A stretch of DNA of 64,000 nt, taken from contig NZ_QGTQ01000037.1 of assembly GCF_003182255.1 (NCBI RefSeq), forward strand, positions 1 through 64,000, in the 5' to 3' direction. The stretch comes from Paenibacillus cellulosilyticus (GTDB lineage Bacteria > Bacillota > Bacilli > Paenibacillales > Paenibacillaceae). Each line of letters starts with the position of its first letter. Position 1 is the first letter of the stretch. The notes beneath the pieces are model-generated. The model worked only from the letters and a program-made list of their open reading frames with translations. It was not told the origin of the DNA and ran no database searches. Made by a program: the position numbers and the translations under genes. Below are positions 27,230-35,579 of this stretch, in pieces.

Positions 27230-27752
27230 ATTGTTCACCTCCTTTCAAGCGAATGAGTGTTGCAGCTTGTGCGAAGAAAGTGATTGCAAGTGTAGCAGAC
27301 GCCCAATAGAAGTTGGTAAGAACAAATGCTGCCGAGATGATCTTCAGTAATGGATAGTACTTCTTAGGTATTCGAGTTTGGCGGTCGATTCTTGATGGGG
27401 AAAATAGGAGAACAAGAAGAAGGGAAAATAAATTCAACAAAAATATTGGTTCTGAGCCAAGATCAATTAAACTCATAATGGTAAAAGCCGCGGAAGTCAC
27501 TATGATACAAAGGTCTCCTGACTTCAAATGGATGCCGCCAGATACTTGCCGAAGAAGTGCGAATGCAGTCAAGATAATGACGGCTTCCTTCGTTCGTCCT
27601 GTAACAAAAGACATGCCTAGTGTCAAAAGAATAATTAGGACGGTATTGAGAATAAACGATAATGAGTAGCGAAGCACTGCAACACTAGCAGGATGGTCAG
27701 GCACAACATTTTTTATGTAAACTGCAATTTTATTCGATAAATAAAGAAGCAT
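27216..27752 (-). CDS. agrB: AgrB-family autoinducer-processing membrane peptidase
   Basis: This 178-residue protein has four to six hydrophobic segments and the AgrB catalytic signature RQVSGGIHLKSGDLC, with His and Cys seven residues apart as in staphylococcal AgrB. It would cut the AgrD-like peptide and join its ring. The ATG at 27752 has GGAG ten bases upstream; the ATG at 27761 is too close to that site. The 5' end overlaps the membrane protein gene by 23 bases and the 3' end overlaps agrD by 14 bases. Confidence 0.85.
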   Translation of the reverse strand: MLLYLSNKIAVYIKNVVPDHPASVAVLRYSLSFILNTVLIILLTLGMSFVTGRTKEAVIILTAFALLRQVSGGIHLKSGDLCIIVTSAAFTIMSLIDLGSEPIFLLNLFSLLLVLLFSPSRIDRQTRIPKKYYPLLKIISAAFVLTNFYWASATLAITFFAQAATLIRLKGGEQYVEG

Positions 27753-28386
27753 TCTCTTCATTCTCCTTTCTCAAAGAATAGTAGAAAAATATACTCAAAC
27801 AAATAACAAGAAAAGTCATATTAATATATAAATCTCCGATATATAGCAACACTCCTAAAGGTATTCCAGCCGCCAGTATTAGAGAGGCAACTACGATTGC
27901 TTCTTTTCTGAATCTGAACTTCTCAAAATCAAACGTAAAGCCTATACCTAGTCGATAAAGCGCATTCATGATGATAAAACCAAAAACACCGGTTAATAAC
28001 TGAATGATATAACCGTAAATAGGTATAGTTTGTACCATATGCACCGTTATTCGACCGAATGAAAGAAGAAGGAGACCGGTTTGTAAGGCTATAAACAGGG
28101 CATACCCGATAAAAGAAGTAAACATCGCCCAAATCAGTGGTATTCTCACGATAGTCGCCATAAAAAAAACTAAAATCAAGAAGTTAATTACTACTACGAG
28201 AAAAACCATCGATGAATCTTCTCTAATGAAGTAGCTTTGTAAACTCATCAAAGTATTAACCATCAAAGCCGGCACAATATATTTTTTCAGATCAAATCTA
28301 AACGTGTATAACATGAATGAAAAGATCGCAACGCCCTCAATGATCGAAAATAACACGAACCAAAAAAAGTACAACACGGCCACCAC
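27730..28386 (-). CDS. Polytopic membrane protein resembling an AgrC sensor domain without a kinase
   Basis: The 218-residue product has six or seven hydrophobic segments spread over its whole length and ends with a short charged tail (RKENEENASLFIE). This is the size and layout of the AgrC input domain, but there is no HisKA or HATPase part and no such gene next to it. In the operon it stands where agrC would be expected, coupled to agrB. It may sense the peptide and control the LytTR protein directly, or export the peptide. GTG at 28386 directly follows the previous gene's stop; a GTG three codons later is also possible. Confidence 0.6.
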   Translation of the reverse strand: MVAVLYFFWFVLFSIIEGVAIFSFMLYTFRFDLKKYIVPALMVNTLMSLQSYFIREDSSMVFLVVVINFLILVFFMATIVRIPLIWAMFTSFIGYALFIALQTGLLLLSFGRITVHMVQTIPIYGYIIQLLTGVFGFIIMNALYRLGIGFTFDFEKFRFRKEAIVVASLILAAGIPLGVLLYIGDLYINMTFLVICLSIFFYYSLRKENEENASLFIE

Positions 28387-28388
28387 CC

Positions 28389-28607
28389 TTATTTTCTAAC
28401 TGCCTCGCGCCCTGTAATTCGCATCATACCTTCAAGGGTAACAAGCCAGACCTTGCCTGACTTTCGCGCCTCGTTAGGCAGGAATTTGCCACGATTACAC
28501 CATTGGGTGACGGTATTGTCGGATAAGCCCCACTCCTCCGCAGCTTCTCGAGATGTAAGGACCGAGAAGAGAGGTGGTAAAATAGGCTTCCCCTCTTGTT
28601 CGCTCAT
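28389..28607 (-). CDS. Small helix-turn-helix protein at the head of the Agr-type operon
   Basis: From ATG 28607 this 72-residue protein contains a MerR/excisionase-like winged helix (LTSREAAEEWGLSDNTVTQW then CNRGKFLPNEARKSGKVWLV). The EEWGL..TV..W....F...EARKSG.W pattern occurs in small HTH proteins next to mobile or toxin-antitoxin genes. It is the first gene of the operon and its frame extends upstream into the twin palindromes, so it may regulate itself. A longer form from GTG 28670 would place the start inside the operators and is less likely. Confidence 0.6.
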   Translation of the reverse strand: MSEQEGKPILPPLFSVLTSREAAEEWGLSDNTVTQWCNRGKFLPNEARKSGKVWLVTLEGMMRITGREAVRK

Positions 28608-28640
28608 CGACCTTATCATCTCCAATCGATCTTCGTTCAC

Positions 28641-28692
28641 ATGTATTGATTGCAATACATAAATGCACACTCAATGTATTGTTTTCAATACA
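28641..28692. promoter_or_regulatory. Twin palindromic operators upstream of the Agr-type operon
   Basis: ATGTATTGATTGCAATACAT (28641-28660) and ATGTATTGTTTTCAATACA (28674-28692) are two copies of TGTATTG-N4-CAATACA. Their centres are about 33 bases apart, three helical turns, so dimers would sit on the same face of the DNA. They lie between the divergent HTH gene and the XRE gene, either of which could encode the binding protein. Confidence 0.75.
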
Positions 28693-28942
28693 GAATATTC
28701 CGGAGCCTCTACAGTAAATATACGGCATTTTTACAATTTCGGGTAGTATCTTCCTTCGTTAAACAACGGAAGGTTGTCATTTTTATTATTTTTCTATCGA
28801 AATGTCTATGCAACGCGGTGTATTACCAAAGCCTTATTTACAGCTTACAGGACGACCCATATACTGGAATTAAGTTTCGATTACGAAACCTTCACATCGC
28901 GCGGATCCACTTCATTGATTTGTAATGGAAGGAGCTATGCCC

Positions 28943-29275
28943 ATGCATTCCTTAGGTCAAAAGATAAAAGAACTTCGTACCCATGCACATCTTACCCAAA
29001 TGGATCTAGCTGATAGGTTAAATCTGAAATACGGTGGAGTCATCGGCAAGAGCATGATATCGAAATGGGAAAATGACCTCGAGGAGCCCAGCTTGGCGAA
29101 TGGTCGGAATTTAGCTCGTTTCTTCAATATTACGCTTGATGAGCTGCTTGGCTTAAATTTGGAGATTGCGACACCTGGTCCTACCCAAGAGGATGAGGGC
29201 TGGTCTGTTGAAGAATTAGAGGAGATCGAACGATTCAAAGCCTTGATCCGACATAAACGCAGCCTCAACAACTGA
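28943..29275 (+). CDS. XRE-family transcriptional regulator
   Basis: This 110-residue protein has an N-terminal HTH_3 domain (LGQKIKELRTHAHLTQMDLA, then IGKSMISKWENDLEEPSLAN and LARFFNITLDELLGLN) and an acidic C-terminal helix. The HTH carries a small insertion (NLKYGGVIG). ATG 28943 is nine bases from GGAAGGAG; earlier in-frame ATGs are less well placed. It diverges from the Agr-type operon across the twin operators and is a good candidate for their ligand. Confidence 0.85.
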   Translation: MHSLGQKIKELRTHAHLTQMDLADRLNLKYGGVIGKSMISKWENDLEEPSLANGRNLARFFNITLDELLGLNLEIATPGPTQEDEGWSVEELEEIERFKALIRHKRSLNN

Positions 29276-29327
29276 GCCCAACAGCCAACTTCAGCTATCC
29301 ATCCTTCCTATACGTCAGCTAACAAAC

Positions 29328-29360
29328 AAGCTGCCCGCCCTTGATGGACGGGCAGCTTTG
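29328..29360. terminator. Terminator between convergent XRE and amidohydrolase genes
   Basis: AAGCTGCCCG and CGGGCAGCTT form a 10-bp stem with an 11-base loop, placed between two converging stops. Confidence 0.8.
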
Positions 29361-29363
29361 TAT

Positions 29364-30695
29364 TCAAGCCATTCTGCCAAGCAAACGACTAATTGCCGCG
29401 TCCGAATCACGAAGAATAGCAGCCTCGTCTATCGTTGTCATCACCCTGCCCCGCATGACGACACGCCCGTCAATCCATACCGTATCCACATCGCCTCGCC
29501 CAGCAGCATACACAACTCTCGAGTACAGATCGGCTTCATAGGAAGGAAACGCGTGAAATTTGTTCAGATCGAGCAGCACGAGATCGGCCTTCTTCCCTAC
29601 TTCGATCGATCCGATCTCCCGCTCCAGTCCAAGCACTTCCGCACCACCAATGGTCGCCATACGCAGCACTGTCCTTGCATCCATCGAAGTTGGGCCATGC
29701 TGCACCTTATGAATCATCGCCGTAAGCCGCATTTCTTGAAACATATCCAGATTGTTGTTACACGGAGCGCCATCCGCGCCAAGACCTACCTGCACCCCGC
29801 TTCTGAGCAGCTCCGGCACAGAAGCAATGCCGGAAGCGAGCTTCAGGTTCGAGCCTGGACAATGTGTGACCTTCGTTCCCGTTCGACGAATGATTTCGCG
29901 CTCTGCATCATCAAGCCAGATCGAATGCGCCAACACCAATCGCGGCGAAGCAAGACCTAGATGATCGAGATAGACGATGTTGCGCATGCCCGTCTCACGC
30001 TCAACCAACTCGATCTCTCCGCGATTTTCAGAAGCGTGGGTATGGATGAGCACCTGATGCTGATCCGCCAAATCGCGCACCTCAACTAACAACCGCTCGG
30101 TACAGGAAACAACGAATCGTGGGCAAAAGGCGTATCGCAGCCGTCCGCCGTCATAGCCATGCCATTGCTCCAGCAGTGCCACACTGTCCGCAAGTGAACG
30201 ATCGGTGTCTTCCTGCAATGCAGATGGAATATGTTCACCACGACGATCCATCATGACTTTACCGCTGATCGCTCGAATTCCACTCTGAGCCATCGCACGG
30301 AAAGCGGCATCTGTATGATGCACCGTCTCCATATCCAGCAGCGTCGTCGTCCCGCTCTGTATCAGTTCACCGATGCCAAGCATTGCGGATATGTACACGG
30401 ATTCATCATCATGCGCAGCTTCAAGCGGCCAGATCCGTGTCCGAAGCCAGTCGAGCAGCTCCATATCGTCCGCTCTGCTGCGGAACAAGGTCTGGCACAG
30501 ATGAACATGCGTCTGGATGAAACCGGGCAGCAGCAAACGCCCTTTCGCTTCCACGATCTCATCAGGAACAAAATACTCATCTTCAGCTCCAATTCCGATG
30601 ATTCGATCATCCGTTACGCGCACATCCCCACGTATAACCTCGTCTGCCGCATTCATTGTTACAATACATGCATCTCGTATTAGCGTGTTTCCCAA
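29364..30695 (-). CDS. Amidohydrolase of the MTA/SAH/5'-deoxyadenosine deaminase type
   Basis: This ~443-residue metal-dependent hydrolase of the COG0402 class shows LLLPGFIQTHVHLCQTLFRS with the first metal ligands, DWLRTRIWPLEAAHD, HTHASENRGEIE, VLAHSIWLDD, and LGADGAPCNNNLDMFQEMR with the catalytic Asp. Its closest characterised relatives deaminate S-adenosylhomocysteine, methylthioadenosine or 5'-deoxyadenosine; the triazine hydrolases are more distant. The TTG at 30695 is six bases from GGAGGGG, while the ATG two codons earlier touches that site. It is monocistronic, and substrate is not determined. Confidence 0.8.
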   Translation of the reverse strand: MGNTLIRDACIVTMNAADEVIRGDVRVTDDRIIGIGAEDEYFVPDEIVEAKGRLLLPGFIQTHVHLCQTLFRSRADDMELLDWLRTRIWPLEAAHDDESVYISAMLGIGELIQSGTTTLLDMETVHHTDAAFRAMAQSGIRAISGKVMMDRRGEHIPSALQEDTDRSLADSVALLEQWHGYDGGRLRYAFCPRFVVSCTERLLVEVRDLADQHQVLIHTHASENRGEIELVERETGMRNIVYLDHLGLASPRLVLAHSIWLDDAEREIIRRTGTKVTHCPGSNLKLASGIASVPELLRSGVQVGLGADGAPCNNNLDMFQEMRLTAMIHKVQHGPTSMDARTVLRMATIGGAEVLGLEREIGSIEVGKKADLVLLDLNKFHAFPSYEADLYSRVVYAAGRGDVDTVWIDGRVVMRGRVMTTIDEAAILRDSDAAISRLLGRMA

Positions 30696-30761
30696 GCGCA
30701 TCCCCTCCAGCTTATGGATCAACAACCTTTATCCTATTATTGTAAGTTATGCTGCAAGAAG

Positions 30762-30805
30762 AGCGCCAATATCTTAGGACACAATTCCTAATCGATATTG
30801 GCGCT
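30762..30805. terminator. Terminator after the ATP-grasp coat-type gene
   Basis: AGCGCCAATATC pairs perfectly with GATATTGGCGCT over 12 bp. It lies 26 bases beyond the ATP-grasp gene and upstream of the amidohydrolase. Confidence 0.75.
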
Positions 30806-30830
30806 CCACTTCCCCACTATGCGTCCAGCC

Positions 30831-31577
30831 TTAATGCCCCTTGTTCTTGCCGCGATAATCCATGATCGTGCGATACATAGAGAGATTCTTCAGCTTCGTG
30901 AAAGGTTTAATTTGCGGCCTCGTGTTCACTTCAAGCAGCCATATTCGGCGGTTATCGTCCACGGCAACGTCCAGTCCAAGCTCAATGCATTTTGTATACA
31001 CGTGGGTGTAGCGCTTCGCGATCCGCAGTGCAAGATGATCGATCGAGTTTCTGAGCTGTCCCGTTTGTCTCGCTGACATATTCGCACCGAACACCTGCTG
31101 GTACGGATGAATCGATGCTCCTTGACTGCCGTTCGTTACGATCCGACCAGGTGCCGCCACGCGTGCGAGAACGCCTGTAACACGCCAATGATCGGCTGAA
31201 TTTCTGCGCTGCGTCACAACGCGCAGGTCAAATCTGCTGCCCCGATACTTCATCAGATTGATGCCTCTTTGAACGAGGTAGCTGCCTGATTTTTTGTACG
31301 AATGAATAAGTGACATTAATTGGGTAATCGAGGAGACATGCTTCCGAAGCAGCTTATACCGCCACTCATACTTACTTGCTGATAGCTTGCGAACCCGCAT
31401 AACACCGACACCCAGCGCGCCGACATTTGGTTTCACATAGACGGTTCTGTAGTTTCCAAGCATCCTTCTCAGGCTGGAGGCCGACAGAATCACCGTCTTC
31501 GGAATCGCAGCTTGCACATGAGAATCACGAAGCAGGATACGCGTTTTTCTCATTTTGTTATGGTCGAATTTTACCAT
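30831..31577 (-). CDS. YheC/YheD-family ATP-grasp protein
   Basis: This 248-residue protein is basic and has the ATP-grasp features of YheC/D spore-coat-associated proteins: YVKPNVGALGVGVMRV, YLVQRGINLMKYRGSRFDLR, and the metal-binding LGLDVAVDDNRRIWLLEVN. ATG 31577 follows GGAGGCG. Members are common and multi-copy in Paenibacillaceae; their reaction is unknown but the fold normally joins a carboxylate to an amine. It diverges from the diaminopropionate operon across ~130 bases, so it could act in the same pathway, though that is only positional. Confidence 0.8.
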   Translation of the reverse strand: MVKFDHNKMRKTRILLRDSHVQAAIPKTVILSASSLRRMLGNYRTVYVKPNVGALGVGVMRVRKLSASKYEWRYKLLRKHVSSITQLMSLIHSYKKSGSYLVQRGINLMKYRGSRFDLRVVTQRRNSADHWRVTGVLARVAAPGRIVTNGSQGASIHPYQQVFGANMSARQTGQLRNSIDHLALRIAKRYTHVYTKCIELGLDVAVDDNRRIWLLEVNTRPQIKPFTKLKNLSMYRTIMDYRGKNKGH

Positions 31578-31705
31578 GCTTATAGGTCGCCTCCGCTAAA
31601 GGATGGTTTCTACAGCATATGTCATATAGGTGGTCCCATCGTGTGCTCGAACCCATGCAGGTCCAATCGGACTGGCATAAGATATCAAATCGGGGAGGAA
31701 TGTGC

Positions 31706-32911
31706 TTGAAAAATCAACATTTGAGAAGGCTGGCCGCTTATTACGCGCGTCAATTCCCTTGGTATGCCGAGCTGCTGCGATCCGATGGCAACAGCTCCGC
31801 TGCCGATGAACCGCCTTATATGACTGCTCAATTGCTAGAGCAGCACTACTACAGTGCTCCTGCGCCAGAGGAACATTTCGTCTATCGTACATCAGGAACG
31901 AGCGGCGGCGCCCGGAAAGCCATTCAGTATTCACATGCCGACGAGCGCCGTTATTTGCAGGTGAAGGTTCGTTTGTTCGAGCAGTTGGCAGGTAATCGTC
32001 CCATCAAACACGCTCTCGCCGATATGGGTACTGGACATGCTGCCGCAACTGCTCTTGATGTGTTCCGCACGCTAGGCTGGGAAGCGGAAGCGGTCGCTTA
32101 CAATGAGCCACTAGCGGTGCACGTCGAACGTTTGACAACCGTCCGGCCTGATTTGCTCTACACAATGCCCTCGCTGCTGGATCGGCTTGTTTGTGCATTA
32201 GACAATCCGGCGGCACTCGGCATTCAATGCATCGTGACGGTCGGTGAGCCTGCGTCTGCGCAGTGGCGGCGTGCGATGGCAGCCAGCTTCGGATTGTCGG
32301 AGGCCGATGTCATCGACACCTACGGTTCGATCGAGGTCGGTACCATTGCGTGGTTCGATCATGAGTCTGGCTTCTACCGGCTTGTTGATGGCATCCATGC
32401 AGAAGTAGCAGAACCTGCATCACTAGGATTGTATGATTCGCTCGCTCCGAATGAAGGGGCTTTGGTGCTGACCTCGACGATGCGCGCTGCCTTTCCAGCC
32501 ATTCGGTTCGCGACGGGCGATGTTGTCAGAGGGTTTAAAAGCAGCGGTAAGGATGGTTCAAAAGCAACGTTCGAGGCGATTGTAAGGCGAATTGGACCAG
32601 AGCTAAAGCATGGTGAAAAGATCAGCATTCACGATATCGAAGCCGCCGTATTCGTACACGCAACCCGTATCCAAGCACGAGCAGCCTCTGACGGCAACCG
32701 TCTCGTTGTCTATTTGCATGGCCCTGATGCGACTCCGACGGCCGCACAATTAATTGAGGAAGAAATTGAACGGAAAGTACCGGAGATCGGAGACATGATT
32801 CGCGGCGGCATGCTGCCCCGCATTCAAATTGTCCTCGCTACTAGTGAAAGTGAACTGCCCCAAGGGAGTGTGAAGCAGAAAAAATGGCATCGTCTGACCG
32901 ATTCCAACTAG
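31706..32911 (+). CDS. PaaK-like adenylate-forming enzyme
   Basis: The ~401-residue product belongs to the phenylacetate-CoA ligase branch of the ANL superfamily. It has the P-loop YRTSGTSGGARKAIQYSH, the YGSIEVGTIAW aromatic motif, RFATGDVVRGF, and a C-terminal subdomain (HDIEAAVF...). It would activate a carboxylic acid as its adenylate or thioester. TTG 31706 is seven bases from GGGGAGGA. The end overlaps sbnA by 28 bases, so enzyme and diaminopropionate synthesis are coupled. No carrier protein gene is adjacent, so the acceptor is unclear. Confidence 0.75.
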   Translation: MKNQHLRRLAAYYARQFPWYAELLRSDGNSSAADEPPYMTAQLLEQHYYSAPAPEEHFVYRTSGTSGGARKAIQYSHADERRYLQVKVRLFEQLAGNRPIKHALADMGTGHAAATALDVFRTLGWEAEAVAYNEPLAVHVERLTTVRPDLLYTMPSLLDRLVCALDNPAALGIQCIVTVGEPASAQWRRAMAASFGLSEADVIDTYGSIEVGTIAWFDHESGFYRLVDGIHAEVAEPASLGLYDSLAPNEGALVLTSTMRAAFPAIRFATGDVVRGFKSSGKDGSKATFEAIVRRIGPELKHGEKISIHDIEAAVFVHATRIQARAASDGNRLVVYLHGPDATPTAAQLIEEEIERKVPEIGDMIRGGMLPRIQIVLATSESELPQGSVKQKKWHRLTDSN

Positions 32912-33888
32912 AGCTGGAAACGGGTGTCCTTCGTCTTATCGGCGGAACGCCGCTCGTACCGCTGCACCGCTTATATCCCGATGCACACGTGAACATCTAC
33001 GCCAAACTTGAAATGTATAACCCGGGAGGAAGCGCCAAAGACCGTCCAGCGCTTCGGATGATGCGCGAGGCCATTGCATCAGGTCTCGTCGGCCCTCATA
33101 CAACAATCGTTGAGTCGAGTTCCGGTAATATGGCCATTAGTCTCGCAATGATATGCGGTATTCTCGGACTGCGCTTCATCTGTGTCGTGGACCCCCGAAC
33201 TGCTGAAACGAATTTGCGCATCATTCGTTCCTACGGTGCGGAAATCAACTATGTAACAGAACCAGATCCAGCTACGGGCGAATTCCTCCCTGCCCGAATC
33301 GCACGGGTGAATGAGCTGGTACAACAAATTGGAGACGCGTTCTGGCCAAATCAGTACGGGAATCCGTATAATGCGGCAGCTCATCGTGACACGACGATGC
33401 CGGAGATCGAAGCAGCTATCGGTCGAATCGACATGCTGCTCGTTGGCGTTAGCAGCTGCGGCAGCATTCGCGGCTGCGCTGACTATGTACAACAAAACGG
33501 GCTGGATACAGCTGTTATAGGCGTCGATGCTGCGGGCAGCGTTATTTTTGGCGGACCAGGAAGCAGACGACTGCCAGGCCTTGGCGCAGGTATTGTCCCC
33601 CCGCTCTTCGCGCCGGGGCTTGCAGCCGGACATGAAACGGTTACTGATTTGGACTGCGTCAGCGGATGCCGACGGCTGCTGCGCAAAGAATCCATTATGG
33701 TTGGCGGTTCAGCAGGCGGCGTCGTAACTGCGCTTGGAAGAAGACTCGATCAACTGCCGAATGGCGCGAATGTCGTCCTGATTCTTGCTGACCGCGGCGA
33801 TCGCTATCTGGACACGGTGTACAGCGACGACTGGGTAACGCGCTGCTTCGGCGAAGAAGCAGCGGCTCGATTGGCGGCTGAGCGCTAA
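32884..33888 (+). CDS. sbnA: SbnA-like 2,3-diaminopropionate pathway PLP synthase
   Basis: SbnA joins O-phosphoserine and glutamate to N-(amino-carboxyethyl)glutamate, the first step to L-2,3-diaminopropionate. The 334-residue protein has the cysteine synthase-like fold with the PLP lysine in NPGGSAKDRPALRM, the ESSSGNMAISLAM substrate loop, VGVSSCGSIRGCADY, and GGSAGGVVTALGR near the end. Family members of this length adjacent to sbnB are diagnostic. In staphylococci these genes serve staphyloferrin B, but no sbnC-H type siderophore synthetases are present here. Confidence 0.88.
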   Translation: MASSDRFQLELETGVLRLIGGTPLVPLHRLYPDAHVNIYAKLEMYNPGGSAKDRPALRMMREAIASGLVGPHTTIVESSSGNMAISLAMICGILGLRFICVVDPRTAETNLRIIRSYGAEINYVTEPDPATGEFLPARIARVNELVQQIGDAFWPNQYGNPYNAAAHRDTTMPEIEAAIGRIDMLLVGVSSCGSIRGCADYVQQNGLDTAVIGVDAAGSVIFGGPGSRRLPGLGAGIVPPLFAPGLAAGHETVTDLDCVSGCRRLLRKESIMVGGSAGGVVTALGRRLDQLPNGANVVLILADRGDRYLDTVYSDDWVTRCFGEEAAARLAAER

Positions 33889-33889
33889 T

Positions 33890-34864
33890 ATGCTGTATTT
33901 AAACGAAGACGACCTGCTTGCGCTAGGCGCCGATTGGGGCAAGCTAGCTGACACGGTAACGGATGCGCTTGCCAGCATGGCGGCCGGCGACTACGTACAG
34001 CCGCTCAAGCCTTATCTTCGCTTCAAGGACCCTGCGAATCGAATCATTGCAATGCCTGCCTATATCGGCGGTACGTTCGACGCCGCTGGTATCAAATGGA
34101 TCGCAAGCTTCCCGGCTAATCCGTCCATCGGCATTCCTCGAGCGCATAGCGTGGTCGTGTTGAATGATGCGGCGACTGGCAAGCCTGTGGCGCTCGTGAA
34201 CAGTCCGCTGCTTAGCATTATGCGTACGGCCGCAGTAAGCGCGGTCATGCTGAGACGATGGCTGGAGCTGCCCAATCAGCATCATAACCGTCCGCTGAAC
34301 GTTGGCCTTATTGGATGTGGGCCAATTGGCCAATGGCATGCCCGTATGCTGACGGTCATCTTAGGTTCACGGCTTGGGAAGCTAAAAACGTACGACCTTT
34401 CACCTGCGCGTGCTCGACAAGCGGCAGATGCAGCCGGATCTGCCGGTTCGGCCGCAGCAAGTTGGGAAGAAGCGTATTTCGAATCGGATATTATCGTCAC
34501 ATGCACCGTATCTGGAAGCCGGTACATTTTCTCACCTCCACCGCGAGGAAGCCTGCTGCTGCACGTCTCGCTGCGCGACTATCGCCCATCAGCGCTAGCT
34601 TCAATCAACACCGTCGTCGTTGATGATTGGGACGAGATATGCCGCGAGAATACCGATATCGAACAGATGCATCTGACGGTTGGGTGGGAGAAGGATCGGA
34701 CGATTACGCTCTCAGAAGCGGTATTCGGCGACAAGCTGCTATCTATGCCGAAGGATGGACGACTGTTGTTCAGCCCGATGGGCATGGCCATCTTCGATAT
34801 TGCCGTTGCAACCTATACGCTGGGACTGGCCCGTGACAAAGGAATTGGTTTAGAGCTAAAATAG
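33890..34864 (+). CDS. sbnB: SbnB-like dehydrogenase releasing L-2,3-diaminopropionate
   Basis: This 324-residue protein is of the ornithine cyclodeaminase family, with KWIASFPANPSIGIPRAHSV near residue 65 and the Rossmann motif GLIGCGPIGQWHARML near residue 140. SbnB oxidatively splits the SbnA product into L-2,3-diaminopropionate and 2-oxoglutarate. It starts one base after the sbnA stop, so the pair is coupled. A double-hairpin terminator follows, which marks the end of the operon. Confidence 0.88.
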   Translation: MLYLNEDDLLALGADWGKLADTVTDALASMAAGDYVQPLKPYLRFKDPANRIIAMPAYIGGTFDAAGIKWIASFPANPSIGIPRAHSVVVLNDAATGKPVALVNSPLLSIMRTAAVSAVMLRRWLELPNQHHNRPLNVGLIGCGPIGQWHARMLTVILGSRLGKLKTYDLSPARARQAADAAGSAGSAAASWEEAYFESDIIVTCTVSGSRYIFSPPPRGSLLLHVSLRDYRPSALASINTVVVDDWDEICRENTDIEQMHLTVGWEKDRTITLSEAVFGDKLLSMPKDGRLLFSPMGMAIFDIAVATYTLGLARDKGIGLELK

Positions 34865-34898
34865 CGAGCGACACCACTTTAATCAACGTATTTGCAGC

Positions 34899-34969
34899 AA
34901 AAAGGGGCTATCGTCCGATGCCAGCAGTGCAGTCATCACTGCTGGCCGGGCAATAGCCCCTTCCTTTTT
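34899..34969. terminator. Terminator after sbnB
   Basis: AAGGGGCTAT pairs with ATAGCCCCTT and encloses a second hairpin CCAGCAGTG/CACTGCTGG. TTTTT follows on the plus strand. It also lies just after the minus-strand His-rich gene. Confidence 0.85.
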
Positions 34970-34976
34970 ACCTTAT

Positions 34977-35366
34977 CTAATGCAAATGGTTGTCTTCGAT
35001 AAACTGCCTCGTATCTTCTGTACCCAGCTCATGCAGCAGCGTATAAATTTGTCTAATGATCGCGTTCGTTCCGCCGCTTAGTGCACGATCATCATTGGTC
35101 TCATAGGGATGACGGGTAAAATGGAGCGCCTCCGCCTCATCCATGCTGGAATATTCGCTGAACAGCTCTTTCAGCTGATTCACCTCGTCAGCATTCGCTT
35201 GAATGATCAGTTCATAGGAAGCTGCATGCTGATCTTCGAGCACCTGACCAGCTCCTACCGATACATAATAGGTGCGGCGTTCGCCAGCGTCACCAGTGGA
35301 ATGCCCAAGGTTGTGTTGATGGCTATCGCTGTGATTGCGATGATGGGTATGGTTGTCATGTGACAT
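34977..35366 (-). CDS. Conserved-looking protein with a histidine-rich N terminus
   Basis: I do not recognise this 129-residue protein. Its first 24 residues hold eight His (MSHDNHTHHRNHSDSHQHNL), a likely metal-binding segment. A soluble alpha/beta stretch follows, with acidic helices (ADEVNQLKELFSEYSSMDEA) and a second His pair at the C terminus (DNHLH). It has a good ribosome site (GGAAGGGGG). It lies between the diaminopropionate operon and asnB but on the opposite strand. Metal storage or sensing is possible from composition only. Confidence 0.65.
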   Translation of the reverse strand: MSHDNHTHHRNHSDSHQHNLGHSTGDAGERRTYYVSVGAGQVLEDQHAASYELIIQANADEVNQLKELFSEYSSMDEAEALHFTRHPYETNDDRALSGGTNAIIRQIYTLLHELGTEDTRQFIEDNHLH

Positions 35367-35579
35367 AAAGAATGGCCCCCTTCCTTGTCCGGATCACGGA
35401 CACTCTTTACGTAGGTTCCCCCTATGGACAGACATTTTATCCTATATTTCCGCATATAACTGGTATTATCTCGACAAAATAGACAACTGCCGTTCCCCCG
35501 GCCCTCGCGCCAGTTGAACCGCAGGATGCGGACGAGCGAGCAACAACAGACAACATCCTGGAGAGAGGGATGAGTTAGT

